NCBI RefSeq assembly: GCF_900475275.1
Contig: NZ_LS483364.1
Span: 2,108,001 to 2,172,000 of the forward strand
Origin: Streptococcus sanguinis
GTDB lineage: Bacteria; Bacillota; Bacilli; Lactobacillales; Streptococcaceae
DNA length: 64,000 nucleotides
Direction: 5' to 3'
The position numbers were made by a program, and so were the translations under genes. The notes beneath the pieces are model-generated. The model made no database searches. It saw only the letters and a list, made by a program, of their open reading frames with translations, and was not told the origin of the DNA. This document shows positions 26,076 through 35,135 of this stretch, in pieces. Numbering within the stretch: the first letter of the stretch is position 1; every line of letters begins with the position of its first letter.

Positions 26076-26906
26076 TTAATATTTCAATCCTGGGTTGAAG
26101 AAACCAACTAATACACCAACAAAAGCAACTACAACGAGGATGAGCATAACTTTGATTGGAGAAAAGTTTTTCTTCGCCATCAGCCACCAACAGAAGACGA
26201 TAAAGAGTGCTGTCAAGAGACCAGGGTATACACCATCTAACTGATCTTGCATGACCAAAAATGCTTTACCAGATGAATCTTTCAATTGGAAAGCCGTTTT
26301 TACTGGAACCCAAGTAGCAGCAACTGCTCCGATAACCATACCACCAACGATAGATACTGATTTACGGATAGCCTGTCCTTGAGGTCCTACCAAAAATTCA
26401 ACAGCCTTATCACCTAATTCATAACCTTTGAAATAGGCAAATTTCATACCTGCATAGGCAAGTAAATTCCATACTACAATGTAGAAGATTGCACCTAGAG
26501 GTGAACCGCCATTAGAGAGTCCTAGGGCAATCCCTAGAATAATCGGAATCAAGGTACCAACAATAAGGGAATCCCCAATACCTGCAACCGGTCCCATAAG
26601 ACCAGCCCGCAGTCCATTTATAGTTTCATCATCAACTCCATCAGCACCATTGGCACGTGCTTCTTCAAGACCAGCTGTAATCCCAACAATCAAAGCTCCC
26701 AGCTGAGGTTCTGTATTAAAGAAAGCAGTATATGTTTGCATAGCCTTTGCCTGCTCTTCTTTATCCTTATAAAGCTCCTCCACCACTGGCAACATAGAAG
26801 CTAAATAACCAAAGGTCTGCATGTGTTCTTGTGAAAAACAGGTTAGATTCCCATAGTACCAATGATGGAAAGATTTGCCTAAAGTTTTTCTCGTTAATTT
26901 CACCAT
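26076..26906 (-). CDS. PTS mannose-family IID component
   Basis: A 276-residue membrane subunit of a mannose-type PTS permease. Start chosen at ATG 26906, eight bases after AGGAGG and overlapping the IIC stop; the frame reaches back to 26948. Typical features: NLTCFSQEHMQTFGYLASM near the N-terminus, LRAGLMGPVAGIGDSL in the middle, and a C-terminal membrane segment. It forms the sugar channel with IIC. Confidence 0.9.
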   Translation of the reverse strand: MVKLTRKTLGKSFHHWYYGNLTCFSQEHMQTFGYLASMLPVVEELYKDKEEQAKAMQTYTAFFNTEPQLGALIVGITAGLEEARANGADGVDDETINGLRAGLMGPVAGIGDSLIVGTLIPIILGIALGLSNGGSPLGAIFYIVVWNLLAYAGMKFAYFKGYELGDKAVEFLVGPQGQAIRKSVSIVGGMVIGAVAATWVPVKTAFQLKDSSGKAFLVMQDQLDGVYPGLLTALFIVFCWWLMAKKNFSPIKVMLILVVVAFVGVLVGFFNPGLKY

Positions 26907-26907
26907 C

Positions 26908-27765
26908 TTAAATATCCTCCTCATCATCGTCTTCAATAAAATCTGCATTTGTTCCCGCAGTAGCTTGCGCTCTTATATTTTTAGCCATTTGAATTTCATA
27001 AAACAGAACAGCGAAAATCAGAGAAACAACAGCACAAGAAACAAGATTTAGACCCAGAGAAGCTGCCAATGTAAAACCGACAAAGAAAGGAATGAAATCA
27101 ACAGCTTTTTCAACAATTTGTTTTAAAAGGATAGCGATTCCGACACATGGAAGCAGTGAACCAACTGTAAAGAGAGTTTTCATAGGAATTCCATCCAACG
27201 GTAGAGCTGATTTCAAAGTTGTTACAGCCTCAGCACCTAGTTTACACATGATGAGTGTAGGCAGGAATGAAAAAACCAAGTGTGAAATCCAAGGGAAACC
27301 CCAATCGACTACATATAGCTTTTTAAAATCCTTTTTTTCTACTGCTTTCCAACCAATATGCTGCCAAAGCAGATTCATAGTTGCTGTACCATAGAAGAGT
27401 ACTGTACCAACTGTTCCTACTAGAGTTCCCATTGATTTTGCAAGGTTTGCCGCATCAGCAGAATCTAAAGTTAAACCTTGTGTCTTAATGGCAACCATAG
27501 CAAGTGGAATCCCGATGTAAGAAACAGCTCGCACATCAGCAGAGACAGTACCACCAGGAGTGACCAAAGCGATGTAAACCAATTGCATAGCAACTCCACA
27601 AACAATACCGAGCTTAATATCTCCTAAGATAAGACCAGATATTAAACCTCCTACTAAGGGACGTCCTAATGTATAGTTACCAATAGATGTACCACCCAAA
27701 CCAGGCATAGATGACAGACATGCAAATAATCCCAGTAAAGCGGCTTGCAGCCAAGAAATTGTCAT
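26908..27765 (-). CDS. PTS mannose-family IIC component
   Basis: A 285-residue polytopic protein (GLGGTSIGNYTLGRPLVGG near the N-terminus, typical of IIC-Man). Several TM segments; acidic C-terminal tail (DDDEEDI). It binds and transports the hexose that IIB phosphorylates. It overlaps IID and is 27 bases after IIB. Confidence 0.9.
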   Translation of the reverse strand: MTISWLQAALLGLFACLSSMPGLGGTSIGNYTLGRPLVGGLISGLILGDIKLGIVCGVAMQLVYIALVTPGGTVSADVRAVSYIGIPLAMVAIKTQGLTLDSADAANLAKSMGTLVGTVGTVLFYGTATMNLLWQHIGWKAVEKKDFKKLYVVDWGFPWISHLVFSFLPTLIMCKLGAEAVTTLKSALPLDGIPMKTLFTVGSLLPCVGIAILLKQIVEKAVDFIPFFVGFTLAASLGLNLVSCAVVSLIFAVLFYEIQMAKNIRAQATAGTNADFIEDDDEEDI

Positions 27766-27792
27766 AATAGACTCTCCTTTTCATTATTGTAA

Positions 27793-28287
27793 TTAAAAAC
27801 CAAATTTAGACTTGAAATCGCTCCAGTAACCGATGGAAACATCAGGCAAGAGCTGGAATTTGACTTTGTAACCAGCTTTTTCAATCGCTTCAATCGCTTC
27901 TGCCTCTTCCTGAGTGATAGACTGGTTGTTGCCCAGCTTAACAGCTCCCGGACGGTCATTAGCCGGACCAACGATGATTTCCTTAACATCCCCAGGTACA
28001 AAACCTTGGTCCACTAGGATTTCCTTCATATCCACGGGATTTTTCGTAATGAGGAAATAGCGGCTGTCTGACTCGGTGACCTTGCCTGATTTTTCCTTGA
28101 AGGCTTCCTTGGTCCAAACAAAAGTCTTCTTGTCAGAAGCTCCCTTGTAGGCCTGAATCAAAACCTTGTTTCCTGCCGCAGCATTATTAACTGCAATCAA
28201 GCCATCACAAGGGTATTCCTTAGCCCAGCGAGTGACTGTTTGACCGTGGATCATGCGGTCGTCAATCCGTACAAATGATACTGTCAT
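27793..28287 (-). CDS. PTS mannose-family IIB component
   Basis: A 164-residue IIB-Man enzyme. The phospho-accepting histidine is H14 in RIDDRMIHGQ; LGNNQSITQEEAEAI fits the family. It receives phosphate from the separate IIA and passes it to the sugar. Substrate cannot be told from sequence; mannose-family systems take mannose, glucosamine, fructose or N-acetylated hexosamines. Confidence 0.92.
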   Translation of the reverse strand: MTVSFVRIDDRMIHGQTVTRWAKEYPCDGLIAVNNAAAGNKVLIQAYKGASDKKTFVWTKEAFKEKSGKVTESDSRYFLITKNPVDMKEILVDQGFVPGDVKEIIVGPANDRPGAVKLGNNQSITQEEAEAIEAIEKAGYKVKFQLLPDVSIGYWSDFKSKFGF

Positions 28288-28330
28288 CTTTAAAATCTCC
28301 TTTTATCTTTTATAATGTATAGCGGAAGCA

Positions 28331-28768
28331 CTAAATGTCGTCTTCATCTTCGTCAGCTACATCGCTTACGACTTCAAATTCCTGCAAAGCAGCTGTGGCC
28401 TCGGAAAGGATAGCCTGAGCCAGCTCTTTTCCGTCTAAGATGTCTTTCATAACCAAGCCAGTCAGTCCCATAGTCAGGTTCAAACCTCCCAAGATAACTG
28501 CTGAGTCGAGCTTACCCATGTCAGCTAAGACGCTAGCTGCTGTCGTCAGAGGACTGCCTCCTACAATATCGGCCAGCACTAAGACACTGTCATCAGCGCT
28601 TAAGCCAGCCAAGGCCTGAGTAAAATCAACTGCAAAATCATCAACTGACTCGCCTTCCTGAAGACCGACCGCAATCACCTGATCCGTCTTATCTCCGGCA
28701 AACATCTTCAAGGAACTCTGCACGCCTGCAGCCAGTCCCCCATGGCTGACCAGTACAAGGTATTTCAT
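28331..28768 (-). CDS. PTS mannose-family IIA component
   Basis: A 145-residue IIA-Man protein. H9 in LVLVSHGGLA is the phosphorylation site; LADIVGGSPLTTAA is the conserved core. C-terminal acidic tail. First gene of the PTS operon, directly downstream of the cre/ATGACA regulatory region. Confidence 0.92.
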   Translation of the reverse strand: MKYLVLVSHGGLAAGVQSSLKMFAGDKTDQVIAVGLQEGESVDDFAVDFTQALAGLSADDSVLVLADIVGGSPLTTAASVLADMGKLDSAVILGGLNLTMGLTGLVMKDILDGKELAQAILSEATAALQEFEVVSDVADEDEDDI

Positions 28769-28843
28769 CTTTACTGCCTCCTTTATCCTTCAACTTCTTA
28801 GCCAAGTCAGGCTTTAGATGACGAAGGATTTATTGATGATTTT

Positions 28844-28870
28844 ATTGTACAAGATTTGTAATCGGTTTCA
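28844..28870 (-). promoter_or_regulatory. PTS promoter -10 and perfect cre site
   Basis: 28857-28870 (TGTAATCGGTTTCA) matches the CcpA cre consensus TGWAANCGNTNWCA at every position. The minus-strand -10 TACAAT lies at 28844-28849, so cre covers the -35 zone and CcpA would repress. No good -35 is present, consistent with an activator-dependent promoter. Confidence 0.8.
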
Positions 28871-28876
28871 TATTGT

Positions 28877-28930
28877 CAAATGTCATTTTGCCCAGATGAC
28901 ATTTGTTAGGAAAAATATGACATTTGTCAT
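28877..28930. promoter_or_regulatory. Three ATGACA-type operator repeats
   Basis: CAAATGTCAT-N9-ATGACATTTG (28877-28905) is a perfect inverted repeat; 12 bases on, ATGACA-TT-TGTCAT (28917-28930) is a second perfect palindrome. They sit just upstream of the PTS promoter and downstream of the sensory operon, so the adjacent NarL-type response regulator is the likely binder. Confidence 0.65.
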
Positions 28931-28978
28931 ATTGGTCTAGTCAGCTGTGCTTTTTTCTGGCTTAATTAGAAATAAAAA

Positions 28979-29005
28979 AGAAAGCAGATTATTTTCCGCT
29001 TTCTA
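28979..29005 (-). terminator. Terminator overlapping end of sugar-binding gene
   Basis: GAAAGC and GCTTTC arms around ATTATTTTCC with A/T-runs; it includes the stop region of the 28989 gene. Confidence 0.6.
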
Positions 29006-30272
29006 TTTCTCTTTGAATGCTCGGTAGGGCGCTGTCAATCTCTTGATTCTGCATAGCATTTTGAATCAGATAGTCCATCCGGTCCATCGTATGACGGTCT
29101 ACTTCTAGACTGATGTCAATGATAGAGCGATTCATCATGTGGTCTAGCCTCTCAGAAGTCAAGGAATCCAAGCCAAAATCATCGGCCTGTAAGATTTCTC
29201 TACCCTGTTGACTTTTCACTACAGATGGTAAAACTGAGGTCCCCTGCGATTTTTCAAACAAGGCCTGCTGACTTTCTTTATCCTGTGACAGCAAGAGCAT
29301 AAATTCCCAAGCCAACTTTTCTTGCTTGGTATTGGAAGACATGGCAAAGAGCGAGGTCTTAACTTGTGTTCCCATCACCTGGCTATTAGCTGTTGGCATC
29401 GGGATACAGGTCCAAGAAAAGCTAGAATACTTGGCAACATGGTAAGGGTAGGGCTTGTAGGTCCGATACTGGGCCAGACTCATGGGGTAGAAGGCCACCC
29501 GCCCCTCATCAAAATCATTAGAAGTCACCTTATAATGCTGGCTGAGCATGTCTAGCTTGCTCATAAAGGCCAAGGCTTGGTGCATCTCTGAGCTGTCTAC
29601 ATTGATACCGGATTTATCGGTAAGATGACCGCCGTAAGCTACCAGAGCCTGCTGCCAAGTGTAATCCGTAATACCGTACTGATCCACCACACCATCGTCA
29701 TTGGTATCCTTGGTTACTTTCTTGCAAATCTCATAGAAATCCGCCAGGGTCCAACCTGACTCAGGAATGCTAATTCCTTCTTTTTCAAGCAGGTCTTTAT
29801 TGACACACATCATGATGGGATTGCTCTCAACTGGAAGAGCATAGCTGACTCCCTGATATTGCCCGGCTTCATAAGCCACCGGATAAAAAGCCTTTCGTTC
29901 ATCATCCGTTAGGAGGGTATCCAAGGATTTAAGCGCGCCAGTCGAAGCCAACATGCTAAAGTCGTTTTCCGGTACCATAAAGAGATCCGGCTGCTCGCCT
30001 TTCAAGACTTGCTCTGCCAGCCAGTCAGCGTAATCATCCTTGGGAATACCGCTTTCATAGACGACCTTGACATGAGGATGCGTCTTTTCAAATTTTTTAA
30101 TCAGGCTGTCCAAGACCTTGTTTTCCCGGCTGTTAGGCACATCCCAGCTAGAGCCAGCATAGACCCCGATACGCAGGACTTTTTCCTGAGCTGAAGCCCA
30201 AAAGACAAAAGCTAGGGCAACAGATATGATCAGGACAACCAGTAGGGCCAAATGTCTCAGTCTCCACTTCAT
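28989..30272 (-). CDS. Membrane-anchored extracellular sugar-binding protein
   Basis: A 427-residue family 1 solute-binding protein (VLRIGVYAGSSWDVPN, KFEKTHPHVKVVYESG, later FSMLASTGALK and WEFMLLLSQD). The N-terminus is a long hydrophobic helix without a lipobox Cys, so it may stay membrane-tethered. No ABC permease or ATPase is nearby; it overlaps the response regulator by 4 bases. It likely serves as a co-sensor for the two-component system rather than as a transporter part. Confidence 0.8.
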   Translation of the reverse strand: MKWRLRHLALLVVLIISVALAFVFWASAQEKVLRIGVYAGSSWDVPNSRENKVLDSLIKKFEKTHPHVKVVYESGIPKDDYADWLAEQVLKGEQPDLFMVPENDFSMLASTGALKSLDTLLTDDERKAFYPVAYEAGQYQGVSYALPVESNPIMMCVNKDLLEKEGISIPESGWTLADFYEICKKVTKDTNDDGVVDQYGITDYTWQQALVAYGGHLTDKSGINVDSSEMHQALAFMSKLDMLSQHYKVTSNDFDEGRVAFYPMSLAQYRTYKPYPYHVAKYSSFSWTCIPMPTANSQVMGTQVKTSLFAMSSNTKQEKLAWEFMLLLSQDKESQQALFEKSQGTSVLPSVVKSQQGREILQADDFGLDSLTSERLDHMMNRSIIDISLEVDRHTMDRMDYLIQNAMQNQEIDSALPSIQREIESGK

Positions 30273-30952
30273 TTGTCGCTTTCCTTACTAAAATCTCTCT
30301 GAGTGACTCCGGTCTGCACAGCCCATATAGCCAGCTGGGTTCGGTCGCGCAAGTTGAGCTTGGCTAGGATGCCTGACAGGTAATTTCGGACTGTCCCTTC
30401 TGATAGAAAGAGCTTGGCAGCAATTTCTTTATTCGAAATTCCAAAGCCAATCTGCTGAATAATCTTCCACTCCGTCCGGCTCATGTCCTCTATATTTTCC
30501 TCCGTCACTGTGATAGCAAAATTGGACTGGGCCATCTGTGAAAAGATTTTGAAGACCTTGGTGGCAATATTAGGATTGATCATAGCTCCGCCCCGATAGA
30601 CTGTCTGAATGGCTTCGTGAAGTTCTTCTGTCGAAACCCCTTTGAGAATGTAACCAGACGCACCGTATTTGAGAGCGGAGAAGATAAATTCATCGTCATC
30701 AAAGGTCGTCAGAATGATAATCTTAACATCCGGATACTGCTCTTTGACAGCCTTAGTACAGAGAACACCGTCCATGACTGGCATGCGAATATCCATCAGA
30801 ATCACATCTGGGCGTACCCGATGAAGCTTTTCCAGCACTTCCTTGCCGTCTCCGACCGTCCCGACCACCTCAATATCTGCGTGGGCTGACAGGATGATTT
30901 GCAGAGACTCGCGAATCAAGGCCTGATCGTCTGCTATTAAAACCTTAATCAT
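30269..30952 (-). CDS. NarL/LuxR-type response regulator
   Basis: A 227-residue regulator: receiver domain 1-120 with phospho-Asp in VILMDIRMPVMDG (D54 region), Thr in ILTTFDDDEFI and Lys in GYILKGVS; C-terminal LuxR helix-turn-helix with ISNKEIAAKLFLSEGTVRNYLS. It overlaps its kinase gene by 8 bases. Likely target: the ATGACA repeats before the PTS operon. Confidence 0.9.
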   Translation of the reverse strand: MIKVLIADDQALIRESLQIILSAHADIEVVGTVGDGKEVLEKLHRVRPDVILMDIRMPVMDGVLCTKAVKEQYPDVKIIILTTFDDDEFIFSALKYGASGYILKGVSTEELHEAIQTVYRGGAMINPNIATKVFKIFSQMAQSNFAITVTEENIEDMSRTEWKIIQQIGFGISNKEIAAKLFLSEGTVRNYLSGILAKLNLRDRTQLAIWAVQTGVTQRDFSKESDK

Positions 30953-32267
30953 GTCTTCCTCCTATTTTTGGGATTTCGATATGCGTGTAGAAACCGTCCC
31001 GATTTTCAAATCGGACGCTTCCGCCAATAATCATTAGACGCTCCTGCATCTGCTTGAGGCCATAGCCATAGTGGAGTTCATCAAAGCCAACACCATCATC
31101 CTGAATGGTCATTACATAGGACTCTTCCTCTAGCAGATCAATCCAGATAGTCTTGGCATGCCCATGGCGGACAGAGTTGGTAATAGACTCCTGAATCACC
31201 CGGAAGACAATGTCTTCCTTGGCAATATCCAAGTCAATATTATCCCATTCGTAACGAAGATGAATCTCTAAGTTGGAGATGGCTTCATACTCACGGATAA
31301 TCTTAATCAGAGCTTCCTTCAAAGTATTATTTTCCAGAGCTCCCGGTCGCATCTTATTGAGCGAGCCGCGGACATCACGGATACCATCTCGAACGACGAC
31401 TGAGACATTATTGAGCTGCTCCTTAGCCCGATTGGTATCAATATCAACCAAGACCTTGACCGCATCAATACCCGCTGAAATTCCCGTCAGGGCATGGCCC
31501 AATGTATCGTGAATCTCTCTGGCAATCCGCTTCCGCTCTCGATCTTCTGCTATTTTTTCGGACAAGGCCAGATAAGAGTTCAACTCGCGATTGGCCTGAG
31601 AAGCCATGCGCAGCTCTTCCTCAATCCGATGACGCTCTGTAATAGCCGACAAGATATAGAAGAGCAAAGAAATCATAAAGACGACGATATTGAGGGAGTA
31701 GAGAAAGTTCTTGCCAAAAAGCAGCAACAGCCGGACGGACTCTGGGTAAAAACGAATATAGGTATCTAGAGAAGGCAGCTTGATAAAGAGCGACATGAGG
31801 TCATAGTTGGACAAGAGCAGCATGCCAAAGCTCAAAATAATGAAAGAAAACCAATACTTCTTGTCCTTAGAAGAATTGAACTCCTTAGAGCCATAGAAAA
31901 TATCCGCAAACACCAAGAGAATCAAGCCATTGTAGGACGAGTGCAAGACGGAAAAGATGACCAGCATGAGCAAGATTTCAATAATGGTCGCTTTGTCATA
32001 GACGGACAGCTGATTGGGGTGGCGCTCGCGATAGTACATGACCAAAAGCAGACTGCCATAGAGGCTAATTGATACCCAGAAAATCAAGCTGGGAGAGCCC
32101 GGAATAGCATCCAAACGCTCCAAAAGCGAGTGACTGAAGCCCTTAGCTGCTACATAGTTGGTCGCAAAGAGATAGATGGACGCATTATAGACAATGGCAA
32201 CTAGATTGATGACCATCAGGGCTATTTTGCTATAAAATATACTTTTTTGAGGTCTCATTATTGCCAC
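30945..32267 (-). CDS. NarL-family sensor histidine kinase
   Basis: A 440-residue kinase with an N-terminal multi-helix membrane domain (~6 segments, residues 15-210), the HisKA_3 H-box EIHDTLGHALTGIS, and a HATPase domain with ITNSVRHGHA and GYGLKQMQERL. Large extracellular sensor domain is absent, which fits sensing through the two anchored binding proteins. It overlaps the upstream gene by 10 bases. Confidence 0.9.
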   Translation of the reverse strand: MAIMRPQKSIFYSKIALMVINLVAIVYNASIYLFATNYVAAKGFSHSLLERLDAIPGSPSLIFWVSISLYGSLLLVMYYRERHPNQLSVYDKATIIEILLMLVIFSVLHSSYNGLILLVFADIFYGSKEFNSSKDKKYWFSFIILSFGMLLLSNYDLMSLFIKLPSLDTYIRFYPESVRLLLLFGKNFLYSLNIVVFMISLLFYILSAITERHRIEEELRMASQANRELNSYLALSEKIAEDRERKRIAREIHDTLGHALTGISAGIDAVKVLVDIDTNRAKEQLNNVSVVVRDGIRDVRGSLNKMRPGALENNTLKEALIKIIREYEAISNLEIHLRYEWDNIDLDIAKEDIVFRVIQESITNSVRHGHAKTIWIDLLEEESYVMTIQDDGVGFDELHYGYGLKQMQERLMIIGGSVRFENRDGFYTHIEIPKIGGRHD

Positions 32268-33244
32268 CCTGTAACTGTGTATTGACTGATATTATCTCTA
32301 TTAACCAGATGAACGGGAATCAGGTATTGGCTGTCGTAGGATTTCCCCTCCTGCATCAGCTCAATTACCTGCGCCACCTTGCGCCCCATCTGAATGGGCG
32401 ATTGGGCCACGGTTCCCTCTATATCGCTAGTCGTAGCCAGAAAGTTTTTGATATCTGGTGAACCATCCACGCCATAGATTGAGATTTTCTTATCAAGACC
32501 TTGATTTTTAATAGCAGCCAAGGCCCCGATAGCTGCTCGATCATTGAGCGCCATAACTACATTAAAGTCTAAACCTTCGTCTAGAGCCACTTTGACCTGC
32601 GGCATGGTTTCCTCAGTCTGGCCCAGTGTTTCTTTCTGGGAAATAATCCTGTAGCTAGGCTGTTTTTCAATCGTATCAATAAATCCCTGAATCCGGTCCA
32701 TGGCAGAGACGGCATTGCGGTGCTCTAAAAGGAGAATGTTGGCAGAAGGCAAGCGCTTCATCATGTCCTGGGCAATCAGGACGCCTGCTTGGTAGTTATC
32801 AGACACAATGGTCGTATCCACTTTTACATCCTGACTGATAGGCGCATCCACTACGATGATTTTAATACCAGCTTTCTTGGCCTTTTGAAGAGAGGAAATA
32901 ATGCTTGGACTATTGCTTTTCACCGGATTGATAACAATGACATCAACCTTTTCACGGACAAAAAAGTCAATCTGCTGGCTCTGCTTGCCCTCATCCAGCT
33001 CAGGATCCCGAACGTAGAGCCTGCTGCCCTGCTGGTTGGTTTTCTTCTCCAGCTCCGCATTTAAGGTCTTGTAAAAGTCATTATTCATGGTCATGTAGGT
33101 CACCCCAATCTTGACCTGCTTCTCATCTGGCAGAACACCCTTGAAATAAACAAAAAGCAAACCCAAGATAAGCAGAATAAAAAGCGGCCAGAGAGCCTTC
33201 TTCTGATAATGCTGTATCCGTTTTTTGACCTTAGCTGATACCAT
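32258..33244 (-). CDS. Anchored RbsB-like periplasmic-binding protein
   Basis: A 328-residue protein with one N-terminal membrane anchor (~18-35) and a Peripla_BP_4 domain (VKIGVTYMTMNNDFYKTLNA, VDVIVINPVKSNS, VVDAPIS, YGVDGSPDIKNF). Related to ribose/xylose-binding proteins. First gene of the sensory operon. Without a cognate ABC transporter it probably presents the ligand state to the kinase. Confidence 0.85.
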   Translation of the reverse strand: MVSAKVKKRIQHYQKKALWPLFILLILGLLFVYFKGVLPDEKQVKIGVTYMTMNNDFYKTLNAELEKKTNQQGSRLYVRDPELDEGKQSQQIDFFVREKVDVIVINPVKSNSPSIISSLQKAKKAGIKIIVVDAPISQDVKVDTTIVSDNYQAGVLIAQDMMKRLPSANILLLEHRNAVSAMDRIQGFIDTIEKQPSYRIISQKETLGQTEETMPQVKVALDEGLDFNVVMALNDRAAIGALAAIKNQGLDKKISIYGVDGSPDIKNFLATTSDIEGTVAQSPIQMGRKVAQVIELMQEGKSYDSQYLIPVHLVNRDNISQYTVTGWQ

Positions 33245-33346
33245 TTTTCACCCCCTATGCCGTAAGCGCCTTTATGAAACATATAGGATTATTATATTAC
33301 AAAGCCTCCAAAAAGCAAAATCTTTCCAGAAACGGCTATAATAAAA

Positions 33347-33399
33347 GAGGTGAGACAGAATCTAAAAAATCCATGATTTTTGATTCTTGGTCCCACCTC
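33347..33399. repeat. Short hairpin repeat (GAGGTGRGAC family)
   Basis: GAGGTGAGAC...GGTCCCACCTC, with GAATC/GATTC inside. Related to 40176-40350 and 56787-56816. It sits between ssbB and the sensory operon and may serve as a terminator. Confidence 0.65.
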
Positions 33400-33524
33400 G
33401 ACAATCATCATTAAACTTTTAAAAGCTGGATAGAAATAGACTTTCAGTCAAACAGATCTTGCATCCTGCAAAACTGAATGATGATTTTTTAGAGCAAGGT
33501 CATTTCCCAGTCTTTGCTCCTTGC

Positions 33525-33920
33525 TTAAAAGGGAAGTTCCTCTTCTTCCAACACCAAATCTGCTAAATCAGCTCCGCTATTATTTTCACGCAGAGCGCGC
33601 TGGGCCCGACTTTCCAGGAGCTGGAAGCTATGACAGAGCACTTCTGTCACATAATGAGTCGCCCCCTCCTTCTCATAGCGACGAGTCCGTAGCTCACCAT
33701 CCAGAGAAATCAAGCTGCCCTTACTTGCATAACTGGCTAAAGTCTCAGCTAGACGCCCCCAGACAACCACATTTACAAAATCCGCCTCACGCTCACCGCT
33801 CTGAGATTTATAACGACGATTAACTGCGACCGTTGCACGAGCCACAGATTTTTCATTCGCAGTCTTGTGCAGTTCAGGCATAGCCGTCAGCCGGCCGATT
33901 ACAATTACTTTATTATACAT
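33525..33920 (-). CDS. ssbB: Competence-induced single-stranded DNA-binding protein
   Basis: A 131-residue OB-fold SSB (start ATG 33920, MYNKVIVIGRLTAMPELHKT; RBS AGGAGGATAT). C-terminal EEEELPF is the acidic protein-interaction tip, shortened relative to SsbA. The short spacer and cin box upstream identify the competence paralogue that protects incoming DNA. The frame extends upstream to 34064 but without RBS. Confidence 0.88.
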   Translation of the reverse strand: MYNKVIVIGRLTAMPELHKTANEKSVARATVAVNRRYKSQSGEREADFVNVVVWGRLAETLASYASKGSLISLDGELRTRRYEKEGATHYVTEVLCHSFQLLESRAQRALRENNSGADLADLVLEEEELPF

Positions 33921-33940
33921 TTTATATCCTCCTAACTTAT

Positions 33941-33948
33941 CATTCGTA
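33941..33948 (-). promoter_or_regulatory. cin box of ssbB
   Basis: Minus strand TACGAATG, one mismatch from the SigX consensus TACGAATA, 20 bases before the ATG region of ssbB, within TTTTACGAATGATAAG. Confidence 0.8.
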
Positions 33949-34049
33949 AAAGGAGGCAAAAAGTGAAAAAAATGTGGTATAGTATAGATAAAAAGGAAAG
34001 TTGCAGCTTTTTGTCCCCTTCCTATTAGATTTGTATAATGGAGGCTCCG

Positions 34050-34637
34050 ATGGCCATTAAACATTCCCCTGTGAAAAATCTTATTTTTATCCTGATTTCT
34101 CTGTGGTTCGGAGGTTTTTCTGCCTGGGCTGCCGTAGACTACCTAACTAGCTCCAACCCCTACAAAGACACTAGTTTCTTTGTCCTTAGTCTGCTGGTTG
34201 CTGCTTTCTTCTTACTGCTCCTTATCTTTGCTATTCGCAGGCTAACCATTCATGCGACTATCCTCTCCTTTGACCACGAAAATGTAACCTACTATTATAG
34301 CGGACTCTTATCAGCTGCCACCTACTGCATTCCTATGCAGCAGATTAGTCATGCTCGCTACAGCCGAGACAGTGAAGAATCCGAGATTAGTCTTTGGATG
34401 GAGGACGGTTTCCATGACTTTGCAGCCTTTAACCATCCCCACCACAAAATTTATGCCTATCCTGACAGCCAGCTCATCGGCATTGTTTTCAAGAGAAAGC
34501 GCCTCAAAGCATTGGAAGACCACAGCCTAAACAGCCTTATCTACCAATACAAATACAGCACTCCGAGCCAGATTCCCACAGCCACTCCTCAATCATCAAC
34601 CGACTCGCAAAGTAATAGCGACTGCGTCTTCTTTTGA
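34050..34637 (+). CDS. Two-TM membrane protein with cytoplasmic domain
   Basis: A 195-residue protein from ATG 34050, five bases after GGAGG; the ATG at 34038 contains that SD. Two membrane segments (~10-28 and ~42-62) precede a ~90-residue beta-rich domain (TYYYSGLLSAATYCIPMQQI) and a Ser/Thr/Gln-rich tail. Perhaps a PH-like domain; function unknown. Divergent from ssbB. Confidence 0.65.
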   Translation: MAIKHSPVKNLIFILISLWFGGFSAWAAVDYLTSSNPYKDTSFFVLSLLVAAFFLLLLIFAIRRLTIHATILSFDHENVTYYYSGLLSAATYCIPMQQISHARYSRDSEESEISLWMEDGFHDFAAFNHPHHKIYAYPDSQLIGIVFKRKRLKALEDHSLNSLIYQYKYSTPSQIPTATPQSSTDSQSNSDCVFF

Positions 34638-34689
34638 GACAGTGTTGTGATTGTTAAGACAAATCACTTTAGATTACGGAGGATATCTA

Positions 34690-34983
34690 ATGAACTATAT
34701 AGCTTTTGTTTACTCCATTCTCTTATTATTTTCAACCTATTTTGCTTATAAAAAGAAGATTGGCAGCTCCAAAATCTCATTAATCGTAAGTTTATTTTTA
34801 TTTTTCCCTAACCCTTCTGAATTTATTTTTTTCAATTTTTTACTGAAAACTTTAATATCCATACTTTTAATTTTGATCTCAGTAAGTTTTTTCTATGACA
34901 GAAAAATGAGTAAGAAGCAAATTCATTATACTCATCATTGTGTTAGATTGATTTTTCATCTGTTAATCATTTATTTTCTCTAG
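34690..34983 (+). CDS. Small membrane protein
   Basis: A 97-residue, very hydrophobic protein (three membrane segments), start ATG 34690 after ACGGAGG. Rich in Phe/Ile/Leu, basic at the loops, no recognised family. Strong AT bias compared with neighbours. Confidence 0.6.
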   Translation: MNYIAFVYSILLLFSTYFAYKKKIGSSKISLIVSLFLFFPNPSEFIFFNFLLKTLISILLILISVSFFYDRKMSKKQIHYTHHCVRLIFHLLIIYFL

Positions 34984-35034
34984 CATTAGCATGAGATAGA
35001 TTTATAACGCTAAATTTATTACTATAAAAAAAGA

Positions 35035-35061
35035 GCGAAACGACTACACAAATCGTTTCGC
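35035..35061. terminator. Convergent terminator
   Basis: GCGAAACGA (35035-35043) pairs with TCGTTTCGC (35053-35061), A-run before and T-rich after; serves both strands. Confidence 0.8.
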
Positions 35062-35135
35062 CCTATTTTATATTTCGGATGTTATTAGGATACCCCGCCC
35101 ATTTCTGAGCTTTTTATGATGTTGAATCCTCTCCC

